From DATJHM01 sp035493895 (lineage in GTDB: Bacteria > Chloroflexota > Ktedonobacteria > Ktedonobacterales > Ktedonobacteraceae): 25,896 nucleotides of DNA. The DNA is taken from the NCBI GenBank assembly GCA_035493895.1, contig DATJHM010000246.1, forward strand, positions 1 through 25,896, given 5' to 3'. Below are positions 15,767-23,135 of the stretch, one piece after another. The position numbers and the translations under genes are program-made. The stretch's first letter is position 1, and each line of letters opens with the position of its first letter. Under the pieces are notes generated by a model that was given only the letters and a program-made list of their open reading frames with translations, was not told the DNA's origin and made no database searches.

Positions 15767-15809
15767 CTCAACTGATGTGGACGATAAGTAGCGAAAGGAT
15801 GGATTGACT

Positions 15810-16739
15810 GTGGCTACTGGAACCCTTTTCTTGCTGGGAGCTTTTGCAGGCCTGACTATTTACCTGGGTCTGCCGTTTGCATTTTTAAAACGTCTGCCAT
15901 TATCTGTAAAGCTCTTCTTAAATATGCTGGCAACTGGCATTTTGCTTTTTCTCTTTTATGATGTGATTGGGAAAGCATCCGAGCCTATCGATGCACTCAT
16001 CAGCGCACTCGGCACGCATCCCCAGAGTGCTACACCGCTTATGTTGGATGTTGCACTGGTGATTGTTGGTTTGATCATTGGCCTGATCGGCCTGGTAACA
16101 TTTCAGAAGTGGTTTTTGGGGCGCATCCGTGTCAGCGCGACGGCGAAGGTCGTGGCAGAGACGCAGCAGAGTGTGCTGGCGGGGGTAAAACAGAATGGCG
16201 CGGTGAGCGTGGGCAATGGGTCCTCTTCAACCGTCGCCGTCTCCACACCAGAGTCAGTTATCACGACGTCGGTTCCGCAGGAGCCACCCGCATACATGCT
16301 CGCGTTATTGATTGCCGTTGGTATCGGGCTGCATAATTTTTCTGAGGGTTTGGCGATTGGTCAATCGGCTGCGGCTGGCGCTCTGCAACTTGCGACTATT
16401 TTGCTCATCGGCTTCGGTCTCCATAATATGACGGAAGGCTTTGGCATTGCGGGCCCTTTAACCGGCCAGAAGGTCACCTGGCAATTTATCGTGCTCCTCG
16501 GGCTGATCGGAGGAGGTCCGACGTTTTTAGGAACGGTGGTTGGAACGGTTTTTCATTCGACCGAGCTCTTTATCTTCTGCCTTGCGCTCGCTGCTGGAGC
16601 TATTCTCTATGTCGTCATCGAATTGCTCGGTGCTGCACGTCGCTACAAAAATATGCAGCAATTGATGATGTGGGGGCTACTGCTTGGCTTTTTGCTCGGC
16701 TATCTCTCCGATCTTATCGTCACGTATGCAGGCGCCTGA
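15810..16739 (+). CDS. ZIP-family divalent metal transporter
   Basis: The 309-residue membrane protein has about eight hydrophobic segments. It carries the two ZIP signature motifs in consecutive helices: GIGLHNFSEGLAIG (H175 at its centre) and GFGLHNMTEGFGIAGPL (H205). These His, Asn and Glu residues form the binuclear metal site of ZIP transporters, which move Zn, Fe, Mn or similar ions into the cytoplasm. Between helices 3 and 4 lies a loop of about 60 residues rich in Ser, Thr and Val with no His cluster, so the metal cannot be inferred from it. I prefer GTG 15810 because AAGGAT lies 9 nt upstream; TTG 15804 is too close to it. The gene converges with larC across a palindromic repeat. Confidence 0.9.
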   Translation: MATGTLFLLGAFAGLTIYLGLPFAFLKRLPLSVKLFLNMLATGILLFLFYDVIGKASEPIDALISALGTHPQSATPLMLDVALVIVGLIIGLIGLVTFQKWFLGRIRVSATAKVVAETQQSVLAGVKQNGAVSVGNGSSSTVAVSTPESVITTSVPQEPPAYMLALLIAVGIGLHNFSEGLAIGQSAAAGALQLATILLIGFGLHNMTEGFGIAGPLTGQKVTWQFIVLLGLIGGGPTFLGTVVGTVFHSTELFIFCLALAAGAILYVVIELLGAARRYKNMQQLMMWGLLLGFLLGYLSDLIVTYAGA

Positions 16740-16759
16740 TCGTCGCCTGAGATATCCCC

Positions 16760-16830
16760 TTCGTAGAGGCGCTGCTTGTCTGCACCAGGGGGCCTGACGC
16801 CCTGGCGCAAACAAGCAGCGCCTCTACAAA
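16760..16830. repeat. REP-like palindrome, full copy, between convergent genes
   Basis: Arms of 31 nt (16760-16790 and 16800-16830) pair with 28 of 31 matches across a 9-nt loop. The arm core is GTAGAGGCGCTGCTTGTCTG. It lies 20 bp after the ZIP stop and 26 bp after the larC stop, so it may serve as a two-way terminator. It is the best full example of the dispersed family in this window. Confidence 0.85.
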
Positions 16831-16856
16831 GGTCTATGGTGGCTTGCGTCTCGCGA

Positions 16857-17636
16857 TCAATGGTGATGATGATCGTGATGATGCCCGTGTTTGTTCTGGC
16901 CAGGATCGGACGTATAGGCATGACCCACAAAGGCTCGCACACAATTCGGCCAGGGAAGCTGTTTCGTCCCAAAGCCATAGCCGATCTTCTCCATGACCAT
17001 GGCGGGCGTCTCAAAACGTGCCAGTGCGCCCAGAATCGCCGCGCCCGTTGGCGTGACCAGCTCAGTCTCCAGATGGCAGGGCACCCAGGGGGCCTGCGCC
17101 TTGCTCAAGATCTCCAGGGTCGCAGGCGCAGGTAGCGGCATCAGACCATGCGCCATCCGTACATGTCCACGCGTCAATGGGAGCGGCGAGGCGTAGAGCT
17201 GGCTGATGCCCAATACCTCCATGGCAATCGCCGCTCCGGTGATATCGACAATCGCGTCGACCGCCCCGACTTCATGGAAATGCACCTCGTCCAGTGAGAC
17301 GCCATGAATTTTGGCCTCGGCTTCTCCCAGAATGCGAAAGATTGCGATGGCGTTCTCGCGCACCTCTGCCGAGAGCGACGCGTTGTAGAGCAGATCGACA
17401 ATCTCCGCAAAGCCACGCGATGGCTGCTCGTGGTCCTTCAATACGACGTCAAAATGCGTTCCTGTAATCCCATGATCGAGAATGGTTTCATATTTTAGCG
17501 TATAGCCCTCCAGCGGCAGGGCACGCAGAGCGTCGCGCAACGTATCAATGGAGAGACCCGCATCCAGCATGGCCCCCAGAAACATATTTCCGCTTATGCC
17601 AGAATGACAATCTAAATATACGATCTTTTGTGACAT
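16857..17636 (-). CDS. larC: LarC-type nickel-pincer cofactor protein, N-terminal (LarC1) part only
   Basis: LarC inserts nickel into the pyridinium bis-thiocarboxylate precursor to make the nickel-pincer cofactor of lactate racemase and related enzymes. The 259-residue product has the LarC (DUF111) N-terminal blocks: YLDCHSGISGNMFLGAMLDAG, here split as YLDCHSGISG and NMFLGAMLDAG, then DEVHFHEVGAVDAIVDI, LPLTRGHVRMAHG, LPLPAPATLEIL and TELVTPTGAAIL. It ends in a His-rich tail (HGHHHDHHHH), fitting nickel binding. Full LarC proteins are about 400 residues, and in Lactobacillus plantarum the two halves are joined by a programmed frameshift. Here the C-terminal half is missing: only about 115 bp lie before the convergent ZIP gene, and they hold the palindromic repeat. 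No larA, larB or larE is visible. Confidence 0.88.
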   Translation of the reverse strand: MSQKIVYLDCHSGISGNMFLGAMLDAGLSIDTLRDALRALPLEGYTLKYETILDHGITGTHFDVVLKDHEQPSRGFAEIVDLLYNASLSAEVRENAIAIFRILGEAEAKIHGVSLDEVHFHEVGAVDAIVDITGAAIAMEVLGISQLYASPLPLTRGHVRMAHGLMPLPAPATLEILSKAQAPWVPCHLETELVTPTGAAILGALARFETPAMVMEKIGYGFGTKQLPWPNCVRAFVGHAYTSDPGQNKHGHHHDHHHH

Positions 17637-18022
17637 CTTTCGATTCTACTATCTTTCTTGTATCCAATTCTGGCGATGAGAATAATCAACGCTCGCCTTA
17701 TTATATCTCATTGCCGTCCGTTCTACGCATCAAGCAAGGTGAAACAGCGAGCAGATGAGAGAGCATGCTTTAGCCTATTCACTTGTAGCTTGATAGAATT
17801 GTATAAATCTGTGCATTTAGTTATACTTTATAAGACGATATCCGCAAGGCCTTATCATAAGAGGATACGGAAAAATAGCACGATAGGGAGGGACAGCAAA
17901 GAATATATCGCAACAAGCGCACGGCATTCATAGGCATGATAACGAAATCAGTAGCTTTAGCATCGTATTTTGCGTACACTACTTTCCTCACCAGAAATGT
18001 CCAACTTCTCAGGAGGTAATTC
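17637..18022. other. Divergent gap between larC and the permease
   Basis: This AT-rich stretch of 386 bp holds no gene I can support. TATACT at 17822-17827 could be a -10 element for the permease, with only a poor -35 (TTGTAT) 17 nt upstream. AGGAGGT at about 18011-18017 is the permease ribosome site. Confidence 0.4.
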
Positions 18023-19666
18023 ATGGCCTCATCACAGCGTTCAGCCCGAGAGGATTTGATCGCACAAGATATCAAGCGCCTGCACGGTCTGGGATACGCA
18101 CAAGAGCTATTTCGTACGATGGGCGGTTTCTCCAATTTCGCCATTTCCTTCACGATCATCTCCGTCCTCAGTGGCTGTTTAACGCTCTTTTATACCGGCA
18201 TTACAAACTCTGGTTTTGCGGCTGGCTCGCTTGGCTGGCCTCTGGTGACTATTTTTGTGGTGATTGTGGCTCTGGGCATGGCGGAACTGGCCTCGGCCTT
18301 TCCCACGGCGGGAGGGCTCTATTACTGGGCCTCAAAACTGGGCGGACCAGCATGGGGCTGGTTTACGGGCTGGTTTAACTTGCTTGGTCAGGTGGCGGTG
18401 ACGGCGGGCATCGATTATGGTCTGGCGGTCTCTATCGATGTGTTGCTCAATGCCTGGTTCCCGGCTGTCCCTGCGACCCTGGGAAGCGTCCTGGGAATTG
18501 ACCCGGCAACGCAATGGGTAACGCTGTTGATCTACGCCATTGTGCTCGCTCTGCATGCTTTGCTCAATATATTTGGTGTGCGTCTCGTGGCACTGCTCAA
18601 CGATGTGAGTGTCTGGTGGCATATCGCGGGTGTGTGCCTGATTGGCGGTGGGGTGGTGCTGGCAGCTTTGCTCGGTCAACAGTTCGGAGGGGAGCATCTC
18701 ACGACGGCGGTCCATGCCAGCCCACTCAATGCGGCAGGCACGCTCTTTGGCGTCGATCCGAAATATAATGCGTCGGGCTTTCCGACCTGGTATGCGTTTC
18801 TGCTTGGTCTCTTGCTGGCGCAGTATACCTACACCGGCTACGATGCCTCGGCCCATATGACGGAGGAGACGGTAGGCGCGGAGACGCGAGCCCCCTGGGG
18901 TGTGGTCATGTCGGTGGTGGTCTCGGCCTTTGCCGGGTACGTTCTCCTGATCAGCTTGCTGGCAGCGGCGCCAGATCTGGGGGAGGCTGCTAAGTTTATT
19001 AATCCTGTACTCTATATTCTGGAGAGCCGTCTGGGCTATCTTCTGGGGACGCTTCTCTTCGCGGTCGCGGTCGGGGCGCAGTTCTTCTGCGGCATGTCGT
19101 CGATCACGACCAATTCGCGTATGATCTATGCCTTCTCCCGCGATAGTGCGCTCCCGTTTTCAGAGATCTGGCATCGTCTGGATAGTGGGCGTACGCCGCG
19201 CAATGCAATTATTCTTTCGGCCTGCTGTGCCTTTGTGCTGGCGATTCCTACGGTTGTCAATTTTGTGGCCTACGTCGCGATTACGTCGATTGCCACGATT
19301 GGCCTCTACCTTTCGTATGGCATTCCCATTCTCTTGCGTCTGCTCGCGAAAGATTTCGTGCATGGGCCCTGGCATCTGGGAAGGTGGAGCAAGCCGATCG
19401 GGATCATTGCGGTCATCTGGGTCGTCGCAATTGCCATCCTGTTTATGCTGCCGACGATCAATCCAATCAGTGCCGTTACCTTTAATTACACGCCGATCGT
19501 GGTGTTAGGCATACTCCTCATCCTGGTGATCTGGTGGATGGTCAGTGTCCGACACTGGTTTAAAGGGCCGCATATCCAGGGGTCTGAGGATGAAATGCGC
19601 GCTATTGAGCGTAGCGTTGGCGAGACGGTCCTGATCGAGCCGGAGAGTGCGGCTGGCGCTTCGTAG
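18023..19666 (+). CDS. APC-family amino acid permease
   Basis: The 547-residue protein has about twelve hydrophobic segments. Its N-terminus is typical of the amino acid/choline transporter branch of the APC superfamily: LHGLGYAQELFRTMGGFSNF, then FAISFTIISVLSG. It also has FPTAGGLYYWASKLGG and, near the middle, YTGYDASAHMTEET, both conserved in bacterial and fungal GABA/choline-type permeases. It should move an amino acid or amine into the cell by ion coupling; the substrate cannot be told from sequence alone. A strong ribosome site (AGGAGGT) precedes ATG 18023. A hairpin follows the stop, so it is probably transcribed alone. Confidence 0.92.
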   Translation: MASSQRSAREDLIAQDIKRLHGLGYAQELFRTMGGFSNFAISFTIISVLSGCLTLFYTGITNSGFAAGSLGWPLVTIFVVIVALGMAELASAFPTAGGLYYWASKLGGPAWGWFTGWFNLLGQVAVTAGIDYGLAVSIDVLLNAWFPAVPATLGSVLGIDPATQWVTLLIYAIVLALHALLNIFGVRLVALLNDVSVWWHIAGVCLIGGGVVLAALLGQQFGGEHLTTAVHASPLNAAGTLFGVDPKYNASGFPTWYAFLLGLLLAQYTYTGYDASAHMTEETVGAETRAPWGVVMSVVVSAFAGYVLLISLLAAAPDLGEAAKFINPVLYILESRLGYLLGTLLFAVAVGAQFFCGMSSITTNSRMIYAFSRDSALPFSEIWHRLDSGRTPRNAIILSACCAFVLAIPTVVNFVAYVAITSIATIGLYLSYGIPILLRLLAKDFVHGPWHLGRWSKPIGIIAVIWVVAIAILFMLPTINPISAVTFNYTPIVVLGILLILVIWWMVSVRHWFKGPHIQGSEDEMRAIERSVGETVLIEPESAAGAS

Positions 19667-19688
19667 TTCCGTTTTTCTTCTTCGTACT

Positions 19689-19726
19689 GGCTAGTAGGGC
19701 CTTGAAAAAGCAGGGCTCTGCTAGCC
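19689..19726. terminator. Hairpin downstream of the permease
   Basis: GGCTAG...GGGCC (from 19689) pairs with GGGCT...CTAGCC (to 19726), a 13- to 14-bp stem with two or three mismatches. It lies between the convergent permease and acetyltransferase genes. The bases TTTT follow 10 nt later on the plus strand. Confidence 0.6.
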
Positions 19727-19768
19727 TGATGACGATTTTACCCGGCTGCTATTTTCGGTTCAGCGAAA

Positions 19769-20254
19769 TTAGTGAAGCACACGTATATCAGGAGCAGTGA
19801 GCAGTTTCCGCAACACCTGGGAAGACTGCAATGAATAGCCAAAGCCGTGATAGAAACGTGGGTCTTTCTGCTGTAATGTCTCTGACCAGAGAAAAATGGC
19901 AGAGCACGCCTGCTCTCGCGCCCATTGTTCGATCACCTGCAACAGGGCCTGTTCTGCTCCGATATATCTCATTTCGCGATCAACAATCAATTCCCTGACA
20001 AATATAACTGGATCAATATAGAGGGCAATGCCGATATACGCATGGATCCAGCCCGCCAGTTCGCCGTCAGGAAGCTCTGCCAGATAGAGCGCGTGTTCTT
20101 TGGACGCAACGAGCATGTCAACCCGGGCACGGAGCTGCTCTTTGCTGATCGCATATCCAAGCTGCTTATACAATGCGCTAATTCGTTCCGTATCCTCTTT
20201 GGCCACACGCCGGATATTCAGCTGGACGATTTCTCTCTGCTGTCTGTGCTGCAT
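19769..20254 (-). CDS. GNAT-family N-acetyltransferase
   Basis: The 161-residue product has the GNAT order. It begins with a beta strand and helix (LNIRRVAKEDTERISALYKQ). Then comes a middle strand, ELAGWIHAYIG. An acetyl-CoA binding segment with a relaxed R/Q-x-x-G-x-G/A motif, MRYIGAEQALLQVIEQWARE, follows, and FYHGFGY near the C-terminus is typical of the last part of the fold. It should transfer an acetyl group from acetyl-CoA to an amine, but the acceptor is unknown. The start at 20254 is supported by GGGAG 9 nt upstream on the minus strand. It converges with the permease and is divergent from the secreted-protein gene. Confidence 0.85.
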   Translation of the reverse strand: MQHRQQREIVQLNIRRVAKEDTERISALYKQLGYAISKEQLRARVDMLVASKEHALYLAELPDGELAGWIHAYIGIALYIDPVIFVRELIVDREMRYIGAEQALLQVIEQWAREQACSAIFLWSETLQQKDPRFYHGFGYSLQSSQVLRKLLTAPDIRVLH

Positions 20255-20314
20255 TTGTATTACTCCCGGACCTGCTACGCGGCTATCTGCATTTTGAACA
20301 GAGAGCGGCAGGTC

Positions 20315-20428
20315 ATGAAAAAAACAGACGTGAATGCTACTTGTTCGCAGCTATCCACGATCGATCACATGGAGAAGGCCATAGCATCTTTTCCAAATAG
20401 TCTAGCAGAGGTTGGGGAAATTGTCTAA
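20315..20428 (+). CDS. Possible 37-residue ORF, uncertain
   Basis: An ATG at 20315 begins MKKTDVNATC and the frame runs to a TAA at 20426-20428. GGCAGG just upstream is a weak ribosome site. The product looks soluble and has no known motif. It may be a small protein or chance. Confidence 0.2.
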   Translation: MKKTDVNATCSQLSTIDHMEKAIASFPNSLAEVGEIV

Positions 20429-20507
20429 TTCCTTTTTGTATCCCACTTAAAATATATATAGAGCCTATGTCAACCTGTAACGTATTAAGTGGAAAGTGAG
20501 GAGTTTC

Positions 20508-20975
20508 ATGCAAATGAAGGTAAGAAAAGTGAAATCCATTCTGCTGTTGAGCAGTCTCACGCTGTTTATGACGCTTATGTGTACCACAGACGTCAGTGCG
20601 AAGACGGTCCAGCAACCGGCTGCTACGCTTACGTACACGCAGCCTGGCCTGGTGGCTCCAATGATTACTCCTGTCGACGGCAGTGTCAAAAATCTCGATA
20701 GCCATGGCTGTTTCTGGGTTGCAATTCATGGGCGCTACTTTACGCCCTCGACGTATCAAGATCCCCAATATGCTGACCTCTATGCGAGCGATCTCACGAA
20801 AGATGCGCTGACTATTCATCCCTTATATGCCAGGCTCAACTCACAGGGAGCTTTTACGAGCAAATTCTTTGTGTGCGGCGTAAGCTTCTCTATCAACGTG
20901 GTGGCGTTTGTTGCGGTGGATGATCAAACAGGTGCCAGATCGAACCCCCTGCCGATGGGCATTAGTCCCGTTTAA
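20508..20975 (+). CDS. Small secreted protein, function unknown
   Basis: The 155-residue product starts with a basic region (MQMKVRKVK) and a hydrophobic stretch (SILLLSSLTLFMTLM). A likely signal peptidase I site follows at VSA-KT, near residue 31. The mature part of about 124 residues has two cysteines (in HGCFW and FVCGVS) that could form a disulfide. It is rich in beta-type sequence and shows no catalytic motif I know. GAGGAG lies 4 nt before ATG 20508 and 10 nt before ATG 20514, so either could be the start. A terminator-like hairpin follows, so it is probably a single-gene unit. I do not recognise a family. Confidence 0.65.
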   Translation: MQMKVRKVKSILLLSSLTLFMTLMCTTDVSAKTVQQPAATLTYTQPGLVAPMITPVDGSVKNLDSHGCFWVAIHGRYFTPSTYQDPQYADLYASDLTKDALTIHPLYARLNSQGAFTSKFFVCGVSFSINVVAFVAVDDQTGARSNPLPMGISPV

Positions 20976-21011
20976 GCGCAGTCTGCAAGACCAGGAAACC
21001 CCTTCATAACA

Positions 21012-21040
21012 GATGCTCATGAGAGAAAATCATGGGCATC
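21012..21040 (+). terminator. Hairpin after the secreted-protein gene
   Basis: GATGCTCATGA (21012-21022) pairs with TCATGGGCATC (21030-21040), 11 bp with one wobble and a 7-nt loop. A weak T-rich run (CGTTTATTT) follows. Confidence 0.6.
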
Positions 21041-21167
21041 CCTCGTTTATTTCGCCAGTTGCGCGCTCTCTCTGAAACTATACTTCGTATACATCAGCTT
21101 GAATTTGATCCGGAATTATACTATGTTTTACATACATTTTTAATCTTACTATCCAAGGAGAAACTAT

Positions 21168-21629
21168 ATGAGCAAAGATGAAACAAAGAAGCGCTCTTCT
21201 CAAGAGCATGGTGTACGCATTATAAAGCCCCATCAGTTCGATAGCAATACGCCCCAGACGGAGGGCATGAAGCGTGCCGCTGCGATCTCTCACGATCTCG
21301 CGGGCGCGAATGCGATCTGGGCTGGACTGACGACGGTCGATGCGCATATCGCGACGGGCAAACATCATCATGGTGAGCTGGAAACGATAATTTATGTGAA
21401 GTCGGGCAGCATCAAGATGCAGTGGGGCGATGCCCTGGAGTTTGAGGCGGAGGCGGAGGCGGGCGATTTTGTGTATGTGCCGCCTTTTATGCCCCATAAG
21501 GAGATCAATGGGGGTGATGTCGTGTCCGAATGGGTGATTGTGCGCAATGGGAGAGATCCTATTGTGGTCAATCTGGAGCCGGGCACGTCCGCTGAACGCA
21601 AGGCAAATGATACGATTCATGGCCGTTGA
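21168..21629 (+). CDS. Cupin-domain protein
   Basis: The 153-residue product is a single cupin barrel. The first motif is GKHHHGELETIIYV, with ligands H66, H68 and E72. The second is AGDFVYVPPFMPHKEI, with H110 as the fourth ligand. A metal-binding enzyme or sensor is therefore likely, but single-domain cupins have too many roles to choose one. A low-complexity stretch (GAGGCG repeated, 21442-21459) encodes EAEAEAG just before motif 2. AAGGAGA 8 nt upstream fixes ATG 21168. It is followed by a short luciferase-like remnant and then a LysR gene. Confidence 0.85.
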   Translation: MSKDETKKRSSQEHGVRIIKPHQFDSNTPQTEGMKRAAAISHDLAGANAIWAGLTTVDAHIATGKHHHGELETIIYVKSGSIKMQWGDALEFEAEAEAGDFVYVPPFMPHKEINGGDVVSEWVIVRNGRDPIVVNLEPGTSAERKANDTIHGR

Positions 21630-21672
21630 TTGGCTTATATGGCGCTCTCTTTTATAAGAGAAGGATGGCAAG

Positions 21673-21801
21673 ATGGATATTGGCATCGCATGGCCGCAGG
21701 TGGGGGTACAGGCTTCGCCTGCCTCCATTATGCGCATTGCCCTGGAATCTGAACGATTGGACTACGCCTCTGGTAAAGCTGCCTTTATCTCGTTTCTATA
21801 G
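21673..21801 (+). pseudogene. N-terminal remnant of an LLM-class flavin-dependent oxidoreductase
   Basis: A 42-codon frame starts at ATG 21673 with AAGGAT 7 nt upstream and reads MDIGIAWPQVGVQASPASIM, then RIALESERLDYAS. These 33 residues match the usual N-terminus of luciferase-like (LLM, often F420-dependent) oxidoreductases, in which a ...ERLGYDSLWVxDR block follows. Here the match ends abruptly after DYAS, and a stop follows nine residues later. The rest of a gene of about 300 codons is absent before the LysR gene. I read it as a deletion remnant with its ribosome site still intact. Confidence 0.7.
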
Positions 21802-21843
21802 ACAATGCGCACAAACAGGTAGAACATTCCTGCGAAAAAGCGT

Positions 21844-21857
21844 ATACTCGCAAGTAT
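21844..21857. promoter_or_regulatory. Dyad upstream of the LysR gene
   Basis: ATACT-CGCA-AGTAT is a perfect 5-bp dyad 68 bp before the LysR start codon. It could be an activation or recognition site for the regulator. Confidence 0.35.
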
Positions 21858-21888
21858 GTGATGTTTCTACTATTCCTTTGAGAAAGGG

Positions 21889-21911
21889 TATGATGCTTTC
21901 CTGGCATCATA
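21889..21911. promoter_or_regulatory. LysR-type box (T-N11-A) before the LysR start
   Basis: TATGATGC (21889-21896) and GCATCATA (21904-21911) are perfect inverted arms around 7 nt. The core ATGC-N7-GCAT fits the T-N11-A pattern bound by LysR-type regulators. It ends 13 bp before the start codon and covers a possible -10 (TATGAT), which suits autorepression. Confidence 0.5.
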
Positions 21912-21924
21912 TGTACTCGTTGCT

Positions 21925-22833
21925 ATGGAACTTCGGCAGCTTAGCTATTTCCTGGCCGCCGCGCAGACACAGAGCTTTCGGAAAGCCGCTGAGCTGTGTC
22001 TGGTGGCGCAGCCCGCTCTGAGTCGGCAGATCGCTGCGTTGGAAGCAGAATTGGGCAATCCTCTCTTTGAACGCAGCAAACAGGGCGTAAAATTGACGCC
22101 TGCGGGGCAGGTCTTTGTTGGCTACGCCAGTGGTGCCCTGGAACAGCTTCAGCATGGGCGACAGGCGATGGTCAATATGCAGGAAGGATTGGAGGGGACG
22201 ATCAGCGTGGGATGCGTCGAACCGCTGGCGACCGCTTTTTTGCCGGTACTCTTCCGACATTTCCATCAGCACTTCCCGCGTCTTCGTTTATCCGTGCGCG
22301 TCTTACGGACCGATGACGTGCTGTCTATGGTCGAGCAGGGCGAGGTCGATCTGGGTTTTATCTTCGACCCCGATATGCGCCCGGAGATCCTCGTCATTAA
22401 AGAACTCTTTCAGCAGTCTCTCTACCTGTTAGTCTCATCTCAACATCGTCTGGCGCAGAGGCAGGATCCGTTGCTTCTCGAAGAGGTGTGCAGTGAGCCC
22501 ATTGTTCTGTTACGAGAGACATCTCGCTTGCGAAGAAGGATCGAGCAGATTATGGCAAGGCGTGGTATTCGCCTGCAACCGACCGTCGAGATCGATTCTA
22601 TTGAAGGACTCAAAGAGCTGGTCAAGCAGGGGGCAGGGATTACTTTTTTGCCGCCTGCGTTGCTGGGAAGTGGGCAGGCGCGTTCCGAGGCCAGCTTACT
22701 CCCGCTGCTTGATGTGACCGAGCAATTCAGTTTTGCGCTAGTCTATCGTGCCTTCGGTACCACCTCCCGTCCAGCGATGCAATTTATCAGCCACGTGATC
22801 AAGAGTACGGAAAATTCCGCATTGTGGAAATGA
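21925..22833 (+). CDS. LysR-family transcriptional regulator
   Basis: The 302-residue protein has the LysR N-terminal winged HTH. It begins MELRQLSYFLAAAQTQSFRK, followed by AAELCLVAQPALSRQIAALE, and the family phrase LGNPLFERSKQGVKLTPAG appears near residues 44-62. A periplasmic-binding-like effector domain follows, from about residue 90 (GTISVGC) to the end. No strong ribosome site precedes ATG 21925, but the start fits the family exactly. The gene lies between a cupin and the hxlAB operon, all on the same strand. It could control either, but no adjacent divergent target, the usual LysR layout, is present. A hairpin terminator follows. Confidence 0.92.
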   Translation: MELRQLSYFLAAAQTQSFRKAAELCLVAQPALSRQIAALEAELGNPLFERSKQGVKLTPAGQVFVGYASGALEQLQHGRQAMVNMQEGLEGTISVGCVEPLATAFLPVLFRHFHQHFPRLRLSVRVLRTDDVLSMVEQGEVDLGFIFDPDMRPEILVIKELFQQSLYLLVSSQHRLAQRQDPLLLEEVCSEPIVLLRETSRLRRRIEQIMARRGIRLQPTVEIDSIEGLKELVKQGAGITFLPPALLGSGQARSEASLLPLLDVTEQFSFALVYRAFGTTSRPAMQFISHVIKSTENSALWK

Positions 22834-22854
22834 TGATTTGGTAGAATAGCCTCT

Positions 22855-22889
22855 CATGACCCTTTTTCTATCGCTGAGAAGGGGTCATG
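22855..22889 (+). terminator. Hairpin after the LysR gene
   Basis: CATGACCC (22855-22862) pairs with GGGTCATG (22882-22889). The stem continues inward with wobble and mismatch pairs around an internal loop, and CTTTTGC follows. It lies 21 bp beyond the LysR stop. Confidence 0.65.
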
Positions 22890-22951
22890 GCTCCGCTTTT
22901 GCTTATTTATAGAGAAAACAGTATGTTTTTCGATTTTATGAATGCTGACTT

Positions 22952-22979
22952 TTTACATCATATTTCCTTCAAATATAAA
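22952..22979 (+). promoter_or_regulatory. Candidate promoter of hxlAB
   Basis: TTTACA (22952-22957) and TATAAA (22974-22979) are spaced by 16 nt in an AT-rich stretch. Transcription from here would give a leader of about 150 nt that includes the hairpin and T-run at 23068-23099. Confidence 0.4.
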
Positions 22980-23067
22980 TTCTATTGTGCAGACAACATA
23001 CACTACTTGTGATACATTACTAGAGATTGTGTTCGTCTGCAAGTGAGTACGAAGACGATCCGATCTG

Positions 23068-23099
23068 GCAACCTCTGATTCACCAGAGTTGCTTTTTTT
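23068..23099 (+). terminator. Intrinsic terminator in the leader of hxlA
   Basis: GCAA (23068-23071), a bulged C, and CTCTG (23073-23077) pair with CAGAG (23084-23088) and TTGC (23089-23092). Seven T residues follow (23093-23099). It ends 36 bp before the hxlA start and points into the operon. Another possible pairing lies just upstream (TTCGT with ACGAA, about 23033-23053). This is the layout of a transcription attenuator. Alternatively it may end a short upstream RNA. Confidence 0.7.
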
Positions 23100-23135
23100 C
23101 TGCAAACACAAAAATCATGAAATGGAAATACAACT

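Noticed and set aside
16700..17014. Minus-strand frame as a possible LarC2 half reached by frameshift
   Set aside because: Its translation shows no LarC2 features, and much of it lies opposite or across larC1 and the palindromic repeat.
21079..21091. TATAC-TTC-GTATA, which resembles part of a loxP arm
   Set aside because: The match is short, there is no 8-bp spacer with a second arm, and no Cre-type recombinase is present. It is best treated as a chance dyad.
21168..22833. Cupin, LLM remnant and LysR read as one intact operon
   Set aside because: The LLM frame is truncated and nearly 300 bp with dyads separate the cupin from LysR. Joint transcription is possible but cannot be supported from sequence.
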